Below are positions 14,047-23,003 of a stretch of DNA of 24,358 bases, piece after piece. A model generated the notes under the pieces. That model had not been told where the DNA came from, did not search any database, and worked only from the letters and a program-made list of their open reading frames with translations. A program made the position numbers and the translations under genes. The DNA lies in NCBI GenBank assembly GCA_934444895.1, contig CAKSDA010000009.1, positions 1 to 24,358 on the forward strand, read 5' to 3'. Positions within the stretch are counted from its first letter, which is position 1. Each line of letters opens with the position of its first letter. The stretch is from an uncultured Eubacteriales bacterium. Lineage in GTDB: Bacteria; Bacillota; Clostridia; Oscillospirales; Acutalibacteraceae.

Positions 14047-15156
14047 CTAGGAAAGTTTAACCTTTTCCCACAGTTTTTCATAATATGACCTTGTTTCACT
14101 GTCAATATCATGGAAATATTGAACCTTAGGATATTTATCCTCGGCAGGATACAGATATTCATTTCCTTTTAAAGAGTACTTATCATTTGCCATAACTGCA
14201 GTGTTGGGTGTTGCATATTTCACATATTCTGCCGTTTGAAGCGCAATTTCAGGCTCCATTAAAAAGTTCATATATAAAAGTGCGGCCTCATAGTTCTGGC
14301 AGTTTTTGGGGATACAAACCGAGTCCACAAATATATTGGTTCCCTCTTTAGGATACACAAATTCCAAATCCGGATTATTTTCTTTCATAAGCAAATAATC
14401 TCCGGCGTAATAAGGAGCGATTGCCGCTTCTCCGTCTTCCATCTTTTGAAAAATTTCATCCATTACATAGGATTGAAGATTCTTTTTCTGACTGATCAGC
14501 AGATCGGCTGCCTTGTCCCATTCGGCACGGTTTGTTGAATTGAGATCATAGCCAAGCAAAAATTGAGGAATTGCAAACGCGTCGCGCGGGTTATTAAAAG
14601 TCAACACATTGTTTTTATACTTTTCATCCCACATTATTTTCCAACTGTCCGGTTTTTCGGTCACTTTCTGACTGTTGTATATAAGTCCTACCATGCCTAC
14701 GCTGTAGGGAACCGAATACTCATTATTTTTATCAAAAAAGAGATTTTTGTATTTTTCATCTATATATTTATAGTTTGAAAGCTTTGAAACATCGACCTTT
14801 TTAAGCATATCTTCATTTGCCAAACGCTCTATCATATAATCCGAAGGAATTATAATATCATATGAAACGCCGCCGCTCTTAAGTTTTGAATACATGGATT
14901 CGTTGTTTTCATATGTTGTATAATTTATTTCTATACCGGTAAGCTTGGTAAAGGCTTTGTTAATGTCAATAGAGCCCTCCGAGCCGTCGGATATATATTC
15001 TCCCCAGTTAAAAACATTCAAAACCGTGTTTTTAAGATTATTCTCGTAATTACCTTCATATTTTATACTGTCATCCTTGCTTTTGCAGGAGCAAAGAGAA
15101 AGAGCAAAAGTAAAGGTCAAAACCACAGACAATACCGCTGACAATAATTTTTTCAA
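14047..15156 (-). CDS. potD: Spermidine/putrescine ABC transporter substrate-binding lipoprotein
   Basis: PotD captures polyamines outside the membrane and delivers them to PotBC. The 369-residue product begins with a lipoprotein signal: LKKLLS, a hydrophobic stretch, then LCSC with C24 as lipidation site. The mature part has VFNWGEYISD, the PotD hallmark, then IIIPSDYMIERL, and AAIAPYYAGDYL near the ligand pocket. Start: AAAGGAGG ends 10 bases before a TTG at 15156; a longer frame from 15219 would put 21 odd residues before the signal peptide and overlap potC, so the TTG is preferred. It is the last gene of potABCD, following the PotC stop by 16 bases. Which polyamine is preferred cannot be read from sequence. 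Confidence 0.93.
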   Translation of the reverse strand: MKKLLSAVLSVVLTFTFALSLCSCKSKDDSIKYEGNYENNLKNTVLNVFNWGEYISDGSEGSIDINKAFTKLTGIEINYTTYENNESMYSKLKSGGVSYDIIIPSDYMIERLANEDMLKKVDVSKLSNYKYIDEKYKNLFFDKNNEYSVPYSVGMVGLIYNSQKVTEKPDSWKIMWDEKYKNNVLTFNNPRDAFAIPQFLLGYDLNSTNRAEWDKAADLLISQKKNLQSYVMDEIFQKMEDGEAAIAPYYAGDYLLMKENNPDLEFVYPKEGTNIFVDSVCIPKNCQNYEAALLYMNFLMEPEIALQTAEYVKYATPNTAVMANDKYSLKGNEYLYPAEDKYPKVQYFHDIDSETRSYYEKLWEKVKLS

Positions 15157-15172
15157 TTGAACAAATCCTCCT

Positions 15173-15979
15173 TTATACCCTTGTGGGTTTGTCTTTTTCC
15201 ATTTTTGCCTGAGCAACATTTATCAAAATCATTAATATAAGTACAGAAACAAAGATTAGCGTTGACAGGGCATACATATCCGGCGTTACCCTTCGCTTTG
15301 TCATTGAGAAAATTTTTATAGGCAGTGTTTGAAAATTAGGCCCGCTTGTAAAATAGCTTATTACAAAATCATCAATAGAAAGCGTAAAAGACATTATTAG
15401 CCCGGTAAACACTCCCGGAAGTATTGAAGGCAGAACTACCTTAAAAAATGACATTACGGGGGTGCAGCCTAAATCCCTTGCCGCCTCGGATAAATGCGGA
15501 TCCATTTGTCTTAGTTTCGGCATTACCGACAAAATCACATAGGGCAAATTGAAAGTCACATGCGCAATAAGCATAGTATGAAATCCCAATACATCAGCGC
15601 TGCTTACAAATCTGCCTACAAAAACAAAAAGAAGCATTAGCGATATTCCGGTTACAATGTCCGGATTCATCATGGGTATATTTGTCACTGTCATAATAAG
15701 AGACTTTTGCCACTTTTTCTTCATCTGGGAAATTCCCACAGCGCTTATTGTTCCTAAAATCGTAGCAATTATTGCCGAACATACTGCGAGTATCAGTGTA
15801 TTTTTAAGAGCTGTCATGGTAGAACTGTCACCGAAAAGTTCCGTATACCATTTTAAGGAAAACCCTCCGAAAACCGATGTACTTCTGGCGCTGTTAAACG
15901 AAAACACCACCATTACCGCAAGCGGTGCGTACAAAAACAACATTATAAGCCCTATATATATGCGGGAGATAGCTTTCAT
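15173..15979 (-). CDS. potC: Spermidine/putrescine ABC transporter permease PotC
   Basis: This is one half of the membrane channel of the polyamine importer. The 268 residues contain about six membrane segments and the cytoplasmic EAA loop EAARDLGCTPVMSFFKVVLP (near 178-197), which docks on PotA. IDDFVISYF after it is typical of PotC. The start overlaps the potB stop by 4 bases (ATGA), so the two are translationally coupled; GGGAGG lies ahead within potB. Confidence 0.94.
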   Translation of the reverse strand: MKAISRIYIGLIMLFLYAPLAVMVVFSFNSARSTSVFGGFSLKWYTELFGDSSTMTALKNTLILAVCSAIIATILGTISAVGISQMKKKWQKSLIMTVTNIPMMNPDIVTGISLMLLFVFVGRFVSSADVLGFHTMLIAHVTFNLPYVILSVMPKLRQMDPHLSEAARDLGCTPVMSFFKVVLPSILPGVFTGLIMSFTLSIDDFVISYFTSGPNFQTLPIKIFSMTKRRVTPDMYALSTLIFVSVLILMILINVAQAKMEKDKPTRV

Positions 15980-16824
15980 ATAAGTATGCCTCCCCCATCG
16001 TCACTGTCGGCAAAATGATTCATAATTGCAAGACTTATAAGAATAAGTATCATAAGAACCAGTGAAAGCGACGCTCCGAGATTATAGTTATATGATGACT
16101 GAAACTGCATTTCAATAACATCGCCTATAAGAAGCGTCTTTCCTCCGCCGAGTTTTTGTGAAATATAAAAGGTGCTTACGCTGGGCACAAAAACCATTGT
16201 TATTCCCGAAATTACTCCCGGCATGCTAAGCGGAATAATTACTCTTCTCAGCCTGGAAATCGGCGAAGAGCCAAGATCGGCAGCGGCTTCAAGCAAAGAA
16301 TTATCCAACTTTGACATTACAGTGTAAATAGGAAGTATCATGTAGGGCAGATAATTATAAACCATTCCGAGTATTACTGCTCCCGGCGTGTTTATAAGCT
16401 GAAGCGGACCTATTCCGAATACTCCGAGAATTTTATTAATTATTCCCGTTTTTGCAAGAATAGTTATCCACGAATATGTGCGTATTAAAAAGTTCATCCA
16501 CATCGGAAGCATAATAAGCATTGTAAGCATTCGCCTTACCGACGGAGAACAATTATTCATTGCGTAGGCAAAAGGATATGCGATAATAAGCGATATAACT
16601 GTTGCTACTAAAGCATACAAAAGCGATATTAAAAAGGTTTCGGCATAGCCCTGAAGTCCGTTTATATTTTTTAGTGTAAACGCACCGGTTTTGTCTGTAA
16701 AAGCATAATAAACAACCATTAAAAGCGGCACTACAATAAATATGGTTGACCAGACGATATAGGGTGAACAAACCGCCGAATTATAATTTTTTACTTTATT
16801 TTGATTTCTTACCCCGTCTTTCAA
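15976..16824 (-). CDS. potB: Spermidine/putrescine ABC transporter permease PotB
   Basis: This is the second channel subunit of the polyamine importer. Its 282 residues show about six membrane segments and the EAA loop EAAADLGSSPISRLRRVIIP, with MLPMWMNFLIRTYSW, a PotB-type conserved stretch, before it. The ATG overlaps the end of potA by 4 bases (ATGA), so it is coupled to potA. Distinguished from PotC by order and by the longer N-terminus. Confidence 0.94.
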   Translation of the reverse strand: MKDGVRNQNKVKNYNSAVCSPYIVWSTIFIVVPLLMVVYYAFTDKTGAFTLKNINGLQGYAETFLISLLYALVATVISLIIAYPFAYAMNNCSPSVRRMLTMLIMLPMWMNFLIRTYSWITILAKTGIINKILGVFGIGPLQLINTPGAVILGMVYNYLPYMILPIYTVMSKLDNSLLEAAADLGSSPISRLRRVIIPLSMPGVISGITMVFVPSVSTFYISQKLGGGKTLLIGDVIEMQFQSSYNYNLGASLSLVLMILILISLAIMNHFADSDDGGGILI

Positions 16825-17942
16825 TCTTCACCCTCCTCTATATCGGAAAGGTGCTCGATTTCATCACTGAATGTACTGTAATCTCCGTACATTCCGGAAT
16901 ACTTCGACTTTTTCATAATATGTATAGCATCCGGGTCTATCGAAAGTCCAACCTTGTCGCCTACATAATGCTCGTCGGTTGTTTGTATCATCCATTTAAA
17001 ACCGCAAACATCAACAATTATTTCATAATATACTCCGAGAAATGTTACCGAGGTTACAATACCATCAAGCATTCCGCTTATGGGCGGAACAATATCCACA
17101 TCCTCAGGGCGAATTACAACATCCACACGCTCGTTTTCAGAAAATCCCGAATCCAAACAGGTAAATTCTCTTCCGGAAAATTCAGTTAAAAAGTCCTTCT
17201 TCATTACCCCGTCGAGTATATTGCTTTCTCCGATAAAATCCGCCACAAAAGCATTTTGCGGTTCGTTATAAATATCCTGAGGCGTTCCGATTTGCTGTAT
17301 TTTACCCTCGTTCATTACAACAACCGTATCAGACATGGCAAGCGCCTCTTCCTGATCGTGCGTAACAAAAATAAAGGTAATTCCCAAACTTTTTTGAATG
17401 TTTTTAAGTTCAACCTGCATGTCCTTACGAAGCTTTAAATCAAGTGCAGCAAGGGGCTCGTCAAGCAGTAAAACTTTGGGCCTGTTAATAACCGCTCTTG
17501 CAATAGCCACCCTTTGTTGCTGCCCGCCTGAAAGTCTTTCAACATGCCTTTTTTCATAGCCTGATAAATTTACAAGTTTTAAAATATCGGTAACTGCCTT
17601 TTTTATTTCCTTTTCCGGCACCTTTTTAACCCTTAGGCCGAAGGCTATGTTTTCAAAAACATTGAGATGCGGAAACAATGCGTAACGCTGAAAAATAGTA
17701 TTAACCTGACGCTTGTGCGGAGGCAGAGAATTTATAACCTTGCCCTCGAACAAAACATCACCTTCGCTTGGACGGACAAAACCGGCTATAACCCTAAGCG
17801 TTGTTGTTTTACCGCAGCCTGAAGGGCCCAACAGGGTTACAAACTCCTTGTCCTTAATTTTTAAATCAATCTGATTTAAAATCTTTTCCTCATCAAAGGT
17901 GACCGAAACATTTTTTAATTCGACAATATTATTATTTGCCAT
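16821..17942 (-). CDS. potA: Spermidine/putrescine ABC transporter ATPase PotA
   Basis: PotA hydrolyses ATP to drive polyamine import. In its 373 residues are Walker A GPSGCGKT (39-46), Q-loop FQRYALFPHL, ABC signature LSGGQQQR (137-144), Walker B LLLDEP (158-163), and H-loop VTHDQEEA (H195). A TOBE-type domain follows from about 240. It is the first gene of potABCD. AAAGGGGG lies 8 bases before the ATG, and these bases can be buried in a leader stem, so translation of the operon may be switched. TOBE-type PotA often senses cytosolic substrate, but that is family knowledge. Confidence 0.95.
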   Translation of the reverse strand: MANNNIVELKNVSVTFDEEKILNQIDLKIKDKEFVTLLGPSGCGKTTTLRVIAGFVRPSEGDVLFEGKVINSLPPHKRQVNTIFQRYALFPHLNVFENIAFGLRVKKVPEKEIKKAVTDILKLVNLSGYEKRHVERLSGGQQQRVAIARAVINRPKVLLLDEPLAALDLKLRKDMQVELKNIQKSLGITFIFVTHDQEEALAMSDTVVVMNEGKIQQIGTPQDIYNEPQNAFVADFIGESNILDGVMKKDFLTEFSGREFTCLDSGFSENERVDVVIRPEDVDIVPPISGMLDGIVTSVTFLGVYYEIIVDVCGFKWMIQTTDEHYVGDKVGLSIDPDAIHIMKKSKYSGMYGDYSTFSDEIEHLSDIEEGED

Positions 17943-17950
17943 TTAAGCAT

Positions 17951-18036
17951 CCCCCTTTGCGGACACAAAGTGCCGCCAAAACTTTACAGTTCTGCGCGAT
18001 ACCCCCGGCTTATCTAGTTCTGTCCTCCGCAAAGGG
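17951..18036 (-). promoter_or_regulatory. Candidate cis-regulatory RNA masking the potA ribosome site
   Basis: On the minus strand CCCTTTGCGGA (complement of 18026-18036) pairs perfectly with TCCGCAAAGGG (complement of 17953-17963). The 3' arm contains most of the AAAGGGGG ribosome site that lies 8 bases before the ATG. About 60 bases are enclosed, with further pairs such as GCC/GGC and AACT-GTAA-AGTT, and two CAGAACT repeats. This is the layout of a translational riboswitch or protein-bound leader. It fits no class I know. Confidence 0.55.
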
Positions 18037-18149
18037 TTTTTCATAGCTCTCTTGCAAAATATCTGTTTTTGCTTTAAAATTTTAAAACAAACATTTTACA
18101 GGAACTACGGCATCGGAACCTTGAAGCCGCTCTTTCAACACAGATGCAT

Positions 18150-18425
18150 AGGCTGGTGAGGGTTGAACCCCTTAACGCCTACAAATAATAATTTTTCGCC
18201 TTTTCTTGTCTCATCACTTGTAATACGGCAGTATTACTGCGCTCTTCGACTTCGCCCTTTCAAAAAATTATTTATTTGTAAGGTCGAAGAGTTTCTCTTA
18301 GCCGCCTTTTTTCGAAAGGCGAAGCGTGAAATTTGCAGTAAGGCTGACGCCTTACAAGAATGAACGCTAGCAAGGCGGGAAAAGGCGGCAAGCGAAACCG
18401 TAATGGGTTCAACTCTCGCCAGCCT
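18150..18425. repeat. 276-bp element with 21-bp terminal inverted repeats
   Basis: The ends 18150-18170 (AGGCTGGTGAGGG...) and 18405-18425 are inverted copies with 2 differences in 21, both of which keep pairing as G-U in RNA. Inside are at least four perfect hairpins: GTAATAC/GTATTAC (18220-18237), CTCTTCGAC/GTCGAAGAG (18242-18291), CGCCTTT/AAAGGCG (18303-18321) and GTAAGGC/GCCTTAC (18338-18355). No protein is encoded. It may be a MITE-like repeat or a structured RNA. A partial relative lies at 8145-8180. Confidence 0.65.
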
Positions 18426-18437
18426 CTAGTGACAAAT

Positions 18438-18466
18438 CGGTGCAAATTTATTAAAAATTGCCACCG
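18438..18466 (+). terminator. Terminator-like hairpin beside the element
   Basis: CGGTG pairs with CACCG and CAA with TTG around an AT loop. TGCTTTTATC follows on the plus strand. It could end a plus-strand transcript from the adjoining element, or be a second stop for clpC on the minus strand. Confidence 0.4.
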
Positions 18467-18494
18467 TGCTTTTATCACACATATTAAGAAATGA

Positions 18495-18516
18495 GTCCGA
18501 TTTAGCAGTATCGGAC
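18495..18516 (-). terminator. Probable clpC terminator
   Basis: GTCCGAT (18495-18501) pairs with ATCGGAC (18510-18516). Read on the minus strand, ATTTCTT follows. It lies about 125 bases after the clpC stop. A GCTTTTTTAAAAAAAGC palindrome (18569-18585) lies nearer the gene. Confidence 0.5.
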
Positions 18517-18642
18517 CCACTTCCATTAACATTAATAATATATCGTGATTTTGTTTAAAAGTCAATGCTTTTTTAAAAAAAGCTTCAAACAGTTTTTTAC
18601 AGCATTATAAGCGGTAATTAAGCGGCGTCGTTTTTGACTTTT

Positions 18643-21132
18643 TTATTCGTTTTCAAACACAAATTTTCCGTCTTTAAACCGACATACAATATTACTGTTT
18701 TTCTTTATGCTTCCGTTTAGCATTTCTTCACTTAACGGATCTTCGATTTTAGACTGTATAGCCCTTCTCAGCGGCCTTGCGCCGTACACCTTATCAAATC
18801 CGGCATCGGCAATGGCTTCAATAGCCGTTTTGTCAAACTCAATATTGATTTCAAGCGCGGCAAGTCTTTTCTTCAGCTTTTTAAGCATGTTTTCAGATAT
18901 TTTTTCAATATCCTTCTTTTGCAGCTTGCTGAATACGATAATGTCGTCCACACGATTTAAAAACTCCGGTCTGAACTGCTTTTTAAGCTCTTCCAAAACA
19001 GCGTCCTTTATATCCGACTCAACTTTATCGTCGATATTCTCATCCGCCGAAAATCCAAACGAAACCTTTTTATCGGTTATCAGTCTGGCACCGATATTTG
19101 AAGTCATAATTATAGCCGTGTTTTTAAAGTCTACCTTTCTGCCCTGCGAATCGGTCAAAATTCCATCCTCAAGAATTTGAAGCAGCAAGTTAAATACATC
19201 CGGATGAGCCTTTTCAATTTCGTCAAAAAGAATTACCGAGTAGGGCTTTCTTCTTACCATTTCGGTTAACTGGCCGCCCTCTTCAAATCCCACATAACCG
19301 GGAGGCGAACCGACGATTTTCGAAACCGAGTGCTTCTCCATATATTCGGACATATCAAGGCGTATCATTGCGTCCTCGCTTCCGAACATAGCCTCTGCCA
19401 AAGCTTTGCAAAGCTCAGTTTTACCTACACCTGTAGGTCCTAAGAATATAAATGAACCTATTGGTCGTTTCGGATCCTTAAGTCCCACACGACCTCTTCT
19501 TATTGCACGGGCAACCGCGCTTACCGCTTCATCCTGACCTACTATTCTTTCGTGCAAAACGTCCTCCATTTTAAGCAGGCGTTCGCTTTCCTCCTCGGTA
19601 AGTCTTCCTATCGGAATTCCGGTCCATGAGGATACTATCTCGGCTATTTCGCTTTCGGTTACAAGCTCGGTATTTTTATTTGCTTTATCCCGCCAATCGC
19701 TCTTTGCGGATTTCAGCTTTTCGGAAAGTTCTCTTTCCTTGTCTCTGAGTTCCGCAGCCTTTTCAAAATTCTGAGAGTTAATATATGTGGTTTTTTCCTC
19801 TCCGGCAAGTTTTAAGTCATTCTCCAGCTTTTTAATTTCTTCCGGTTCGGCGGCAGCACGAAGTCTTACCCTTGAACCCGCTTCATCTATAAGGTCAATT
19901 GCCTTATCCGGCAAAAATCTGTCTGAAATATATCTACCTGAAAGTTTTACGGCGGCATCAATTGCCCCATCGGTTATTTTTACATTGTGATGCGCCTCGT
20001 ACCGATTGCGAAGTCCCTTTAAAATGCTTATGCTGTCTTCCTCGCTGGGTTCGCCGACCGTTACGGGCTGAAATCTTCTTTCAAGTGCGGAATCCTTTTC
20101 GATATATTTTCTGTATTCGGCAAGGGTTGTAGCTCCTATTACCTGCAACTCGCCCCTGGCAAGAGAAGGCTTTAATATATTAGCAGCATCGGTAGAGCCC
20201 TCGGCCGAACCGGTTCCCACAATATTATGAACCTCGTCTATAAACAGAATTACATCATCAGCAGCGCAAACCTCGTCAATAATCGCTTTAATTCTTTCCT
20301 CAAAATCGCCACGGTATTTTGTTCCTGCAACCATACCGGTAAGATCCAAAGTCACTACTCTTTTGTTTTTAAGAATATCGGGGGCGTCTCCCTCAGCGAT
20401 TTTTTGTGCAAGTCCCTCTACAACAGCAGTTTTACCAACACCGGGTTCACCGATCAAACAAGGATTGTTTTTAGTTCTTCTGCAAAGAATTTGTATAACC
20501 CTTTCAATTTCGCTGCTTCTGCCGATAACCGGATCCAATCTGCCGTTTTTGGCTTCTTCGGTTAAGTCATGACCGTATTTGTCAAGCGTGGGAGTTGCAT
20601 TTTTACCTGATTTTTTACCATGGGGCTTGTTATATCCATTGAAATTTCCATGGCCCGCAGCAGGTTCCTCATTTGCGTCAGAGCCATTTCCGAGTCCCAC
20701 AGCATCCAAAACCTGCGAAGTAATTGCAGATATATCCACTCCGAGTTCGCTTAAGAACCTTATGGCATAATTATCCCCTTCGCTCAAAATGCCGATTAAT
20801 ATGTGTTAGGTTCCTACAAATTGGTTGCCCATCTGCCTTGTCCCCGCTATTGCATTTTCAACAACTTTTTTTGCGCGGGGTGTTAAATGCTCAGGTGAAA
20901 GCTCGGTTGGAATTCCTCTGCCTACCGTATCAACCAGCAATCGTTCAACATCCGAAGCGGTTACTCCGTTATCGCTTAAAATAGAGTATGCTACTCCGCT
21001 CCCCGTCATTAAAATCCCAAGCAGCAAATGTTCGCTGCCTATATAAGTATGTCCCAGTTTTTCCGCAACAGATATAGCGTTGTTAAGCGCTTCGTTGCCT
21101 TTTCCGGTAAATCCGTTAAAACTGTATTTCAT
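18643..21132 (-). pseudogene. clpC: ClpC AAA+ unfoldase, interrupted by an in-frame TAA
   Basis: ClpC unfolds phosphoarginine-tagged or adaptor-bound proteins for ClpP. Ignoring one codon, the frame gives 829 positions: an N-domain (1-140), AAA+ module 1 with GEPGVGKT (228-235) and LFIDEVH, a UVR-like coiled middle domain (NFEKAAELRDKE), and AAA+ module 2 with GPTGVGKT. Codon 109 is TAA (20806-20808). It falls in NQFVGT-stop-HILIGIL, where the second N-domain repeat has E in GTEH, so a single GAA to TAA change explains it. The frame is otherwise unbroken. The upstream piece would be 108 residues. A 714-codon downstream frame could begin at TTG 20787 but has no good ribosome site. Start: ATG 21132 with GAGAGGGAT ahead; an earlier ATG at 21153 is weaker. 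Possible sequencing or assembly error. Confidence 0.8.
20806..20808 (-). other. Premature in-frame stop codon of clpC
   Basis: On the minus strand the reading is GGA ACC TAA CAC ATA TTA. The plus strand shows TTA at these positions. Other genes here (panE, nrdR, the S1 gene) end in TAA, so it is an ordinary stop in this genome. Confidence 0.85.
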
Positions 21133-21257
21133 AAAACCATCCCTCTCATCCATATTATTTCCCGGTGGTATATAAAGCTTCTGAAAAGTTCTGCTTAAAT
21201 AAATTTCAATCTGAACCCGTTTTTCATAGAATCAGAAGCCCGGACAAACAGGAAATA

Positions 21258-22277
21258 TTACAGATCTTTAAATTTTTCTCTTATAAACTCAGCCCTGCAA
21301 ATGTCCCTGTCCTCAGGGGTCATAATTCCGTTATTTTTTTGTAAAAATGCCGGCTGTGTTTCTATTAAAATTTCCATTGGTAACTGTTTCGGTATATTTT
21401 TAAGTATGCCCATTGAAACGCCAAGTTTAACGCGTGAAATTAAATTCATCATTTCTTCGCTTGAAAGACTTCTCGCAAACTTCAAAGTTCCAAGCGCGCG
21501 ATATACTGCGTCTTCTAACTTTTCTTTGTCAATATCTTGACGGGCAGCCTTTTCTCTATCAATAACCTGAGCCGCAATGGCCTTAAGATTATCTATTGCG
21601 GATTTTTCCGATATACCAAGAGTTACCTGATTTGAAAGCTGATAAAGCGATCCGTGAGAACGCGAACCCTCACCGTACATTCCCCTGACCGTAAGCCCGA
21701 TTTTAGAAGCTGAATCAACAAGGGAAGATATAAGTCCGGTACTTTCCAAAGCGGGCAGATGAAGCATAACAGACGCCCTCAGTCCCGTTCCTAAATTTGT
21801 AGGACATTCTGTTAGGTAACCAAGTTGGCTGTCAAATGCAACCGGTAGTTTTTCACATAGTTTTTGTTCCGCCCAAACAGCGTCGTCATATGCCTTTTCA
21901 AGATTAAGTCCTCCGGATATTGCCTGTATTCTTATATGGTCTTCCTCCAAAAGCATAATGCTTAGGGTTTCATCCCGGTTTATAATAAGACCCCTCGGCC
22001 CCTGTTTTTGTGCAAAATCCGGGCTGATTATGTGCCTTTCTACCATTGCCGCAAGCTCTTCAGCGGTGATATCGGAAACATCTATATATTTAAGCTTCTC
22101 CTTGTCGGAAAAGTTCTGACTGTTCAGTATGTTTTTTATTTTTTCAAGAAATTCCAGCTTTTGAGCATCGCTCATTCTTTTTGGAAAAGGAACTCCTTCA
22201 ATGTTACGAGCCAGCCTGATTCTGGAACTTACAACAATACCGCTCTCATCCCCGGCATCTTTATACCAACTACTCAT
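21258..22277 (-). CDS. mcsB: Protein arginine kinase McsB
   Basis: McsB phosphorylates arginines on misfolded proteins and on CtsR, marking them for ClpC-ClpP. The 339 residues match the guanidino-kinase-like family throughout: SSRIRLARNI (17-26), LEEDHIRIQ (110-118) with the catalytic acidic residues, CPTNLGTGLRAS (158-169) with the conserved cysteine, and RGMYGEGS (198-205). The ATG overlaps the mcsA end by 8 bases, and AAGGAGGG lies 8 bases ahead within mcsA. A 125-base gap to clpC holds a GCTTCTGA/TCAGAAGC pair (21177-21184, 21232-21239). All visible catalytic motifs are intact, in contrast to clpC. Confidence 0.95.
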   Translation of the reverse strand: MSSWYKDAGDESGIVVSSRIRLARNIEGVPFPKRMSDAQKLEFLEKIKNILNSQNFSDKEKLKYIDVSDITAEELAAMVERHIISPDFAQKQGPRGLIINRDETLSIMLLEEDHIRIQAISGGLNLEKAYDDAVWAEQKLCEKLPVAFDSQLGYLTECPTNLGTGLRASVMLHLPALESTGLISSLVDSASKIGLTVRGMYGEGSRSHGSLYQLSNQVTLGISEKSAIDNLKAIAAQVIDREKAARQDIDKEKLEDAVYRALGTLKFARSLSSEEMMNLISRVKLGVSMGILKNIPKQLPMEILIETQPAFLQKNNGIMTPEDRDICRAEFIREKFKDL

Positions 22278-22827
22278 CCTTGTTTCCCTCCTTGCTATCT
22301 AATTCCTTGCTTTCCTTGCTTTCAATATCCTTGATTTCATCCCGGAGTTTTGCCGCATCCTCAAACCTTTCTTCGCTTATTGCCTTTTTTAAATCATCTT
22401 TTAAAGACTGCAAAGAATTCTTTTTGATTGCAGGCTCATTTTCAACTTCATTTTTATCTTTGCTTTCAACATATGAAATTTTCGGAGTCTTGCCGATATG
22501 AAATGACTTTCCGTGCAGTCTTAAAAGCGACGGCATAAGTTCTTCTCTGAATGTATCATAGCATTTACTGCACCCTACACTTCCGCTTTCAACAATATCC
22601 GAAAAGGTTGCGTTGCAGCAAGGGCATCTTTTTTTTGCCGCAGCTATGCTTTTGATACTGTCGCCGAACATAGAAGCCAACATATTGGAAAGACTCAGTT
22701 TGTAAAAATCTCCGTAGCCTTCTTTTGCCGCACAGTACGCGCACAAATTGCTTTCGTTCATAACGCCGTTTACAACGGTTCTTATAATTGTTGTTGCAGG
22801 ATTCTTACCGCATTTATCACACATCAT
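22270..22827 (-). CDS. mcsA: McsB activator McsA (zinc-finger/UVR protein)
   Basis: McsA binds McsB and stimulates its arginine kinase activity and CtsR release under stress. The 185 residues have four cysteine pairs, C3/C6, C29/C32, C68/C71 (CPCC) and C86/C89, as two zinc sites. A UVR motif lies near 136-170 (LKDDLKKAISEERFEDAAKL), then a highly charged Lys/Glu tail. AAAGGAGAG lies before the ATG. It is second in the ctsR operon, after a gap of about 175 bases in which no promoter was convincing. Confidence 0.94.
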   Translation of the reverse strand: MMCDKCGKNPATTIIRTVVNGVMNESNLCAYCAAKEGYGDFYKLSLSNMLASMFGDSIKSIAAAKKRCPCCNATFSDIVESGSVGCSKCYDTFREELMPSLLRLHGKSFHIGKTPKISYVESKDKNEVENEPAIKKNSLQSLKDDLKKAISEERFEDAAKLRDEIKDIESKESKELDSKEGNKDE

Positions 22828-23003
22828 AATTATTTCTCTCCTTTAAATAGTTTAAGTCGGCGAGAGCCAAATCCCGCAAGCCTAAACCGATTTTTTAAAA
22901 CCCTTTTTAAGTTTTTAAAACAGCAGTCAAAGTTATAATAATTTATAAGGAAAAAATGTTAAGTATTAAAAGATTAAATTAACCCCCATATTATATCTGT
23001 TAA

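Larger units (their letters stand above)
17943..18642. other. Longest gene-free stretch: pot leader, repeat element, clpC end
   Basis: These 700 bases hold, from left, the potA leader structure (17951-18036), a 276-bp inverted-repeat element (18150-18425), a hairpin at 18438-18466 and the probable clpC terminator (18495-18516). No convincing CDS was seen. No clear promoter for potABCD could be fixed. Confidence 0.7.

Noticed and set aside
17943..18120. A known riboswitch class (TPP, cobalamin, SAM, guanidine, c-di-GMP, preQ1) in the potA leader
   Set aside because: I looked for their conserved cores and found none. Only the general ribosome-site-masking layout is supported.
18163..18565. Small open frames inside the inverted-repeat element, both strands
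   Set aside because: They follow from the palindromic sequence, lack ribosome sites and resemble no protein.
20806..20808. Recoding of the clpC TAA as an amino acid
   Set aside because: TAA ends several normal genes in the window, and selenocysteine and pyrrolysine use UGA and UAG. A point mutation or base-call error is simpler.
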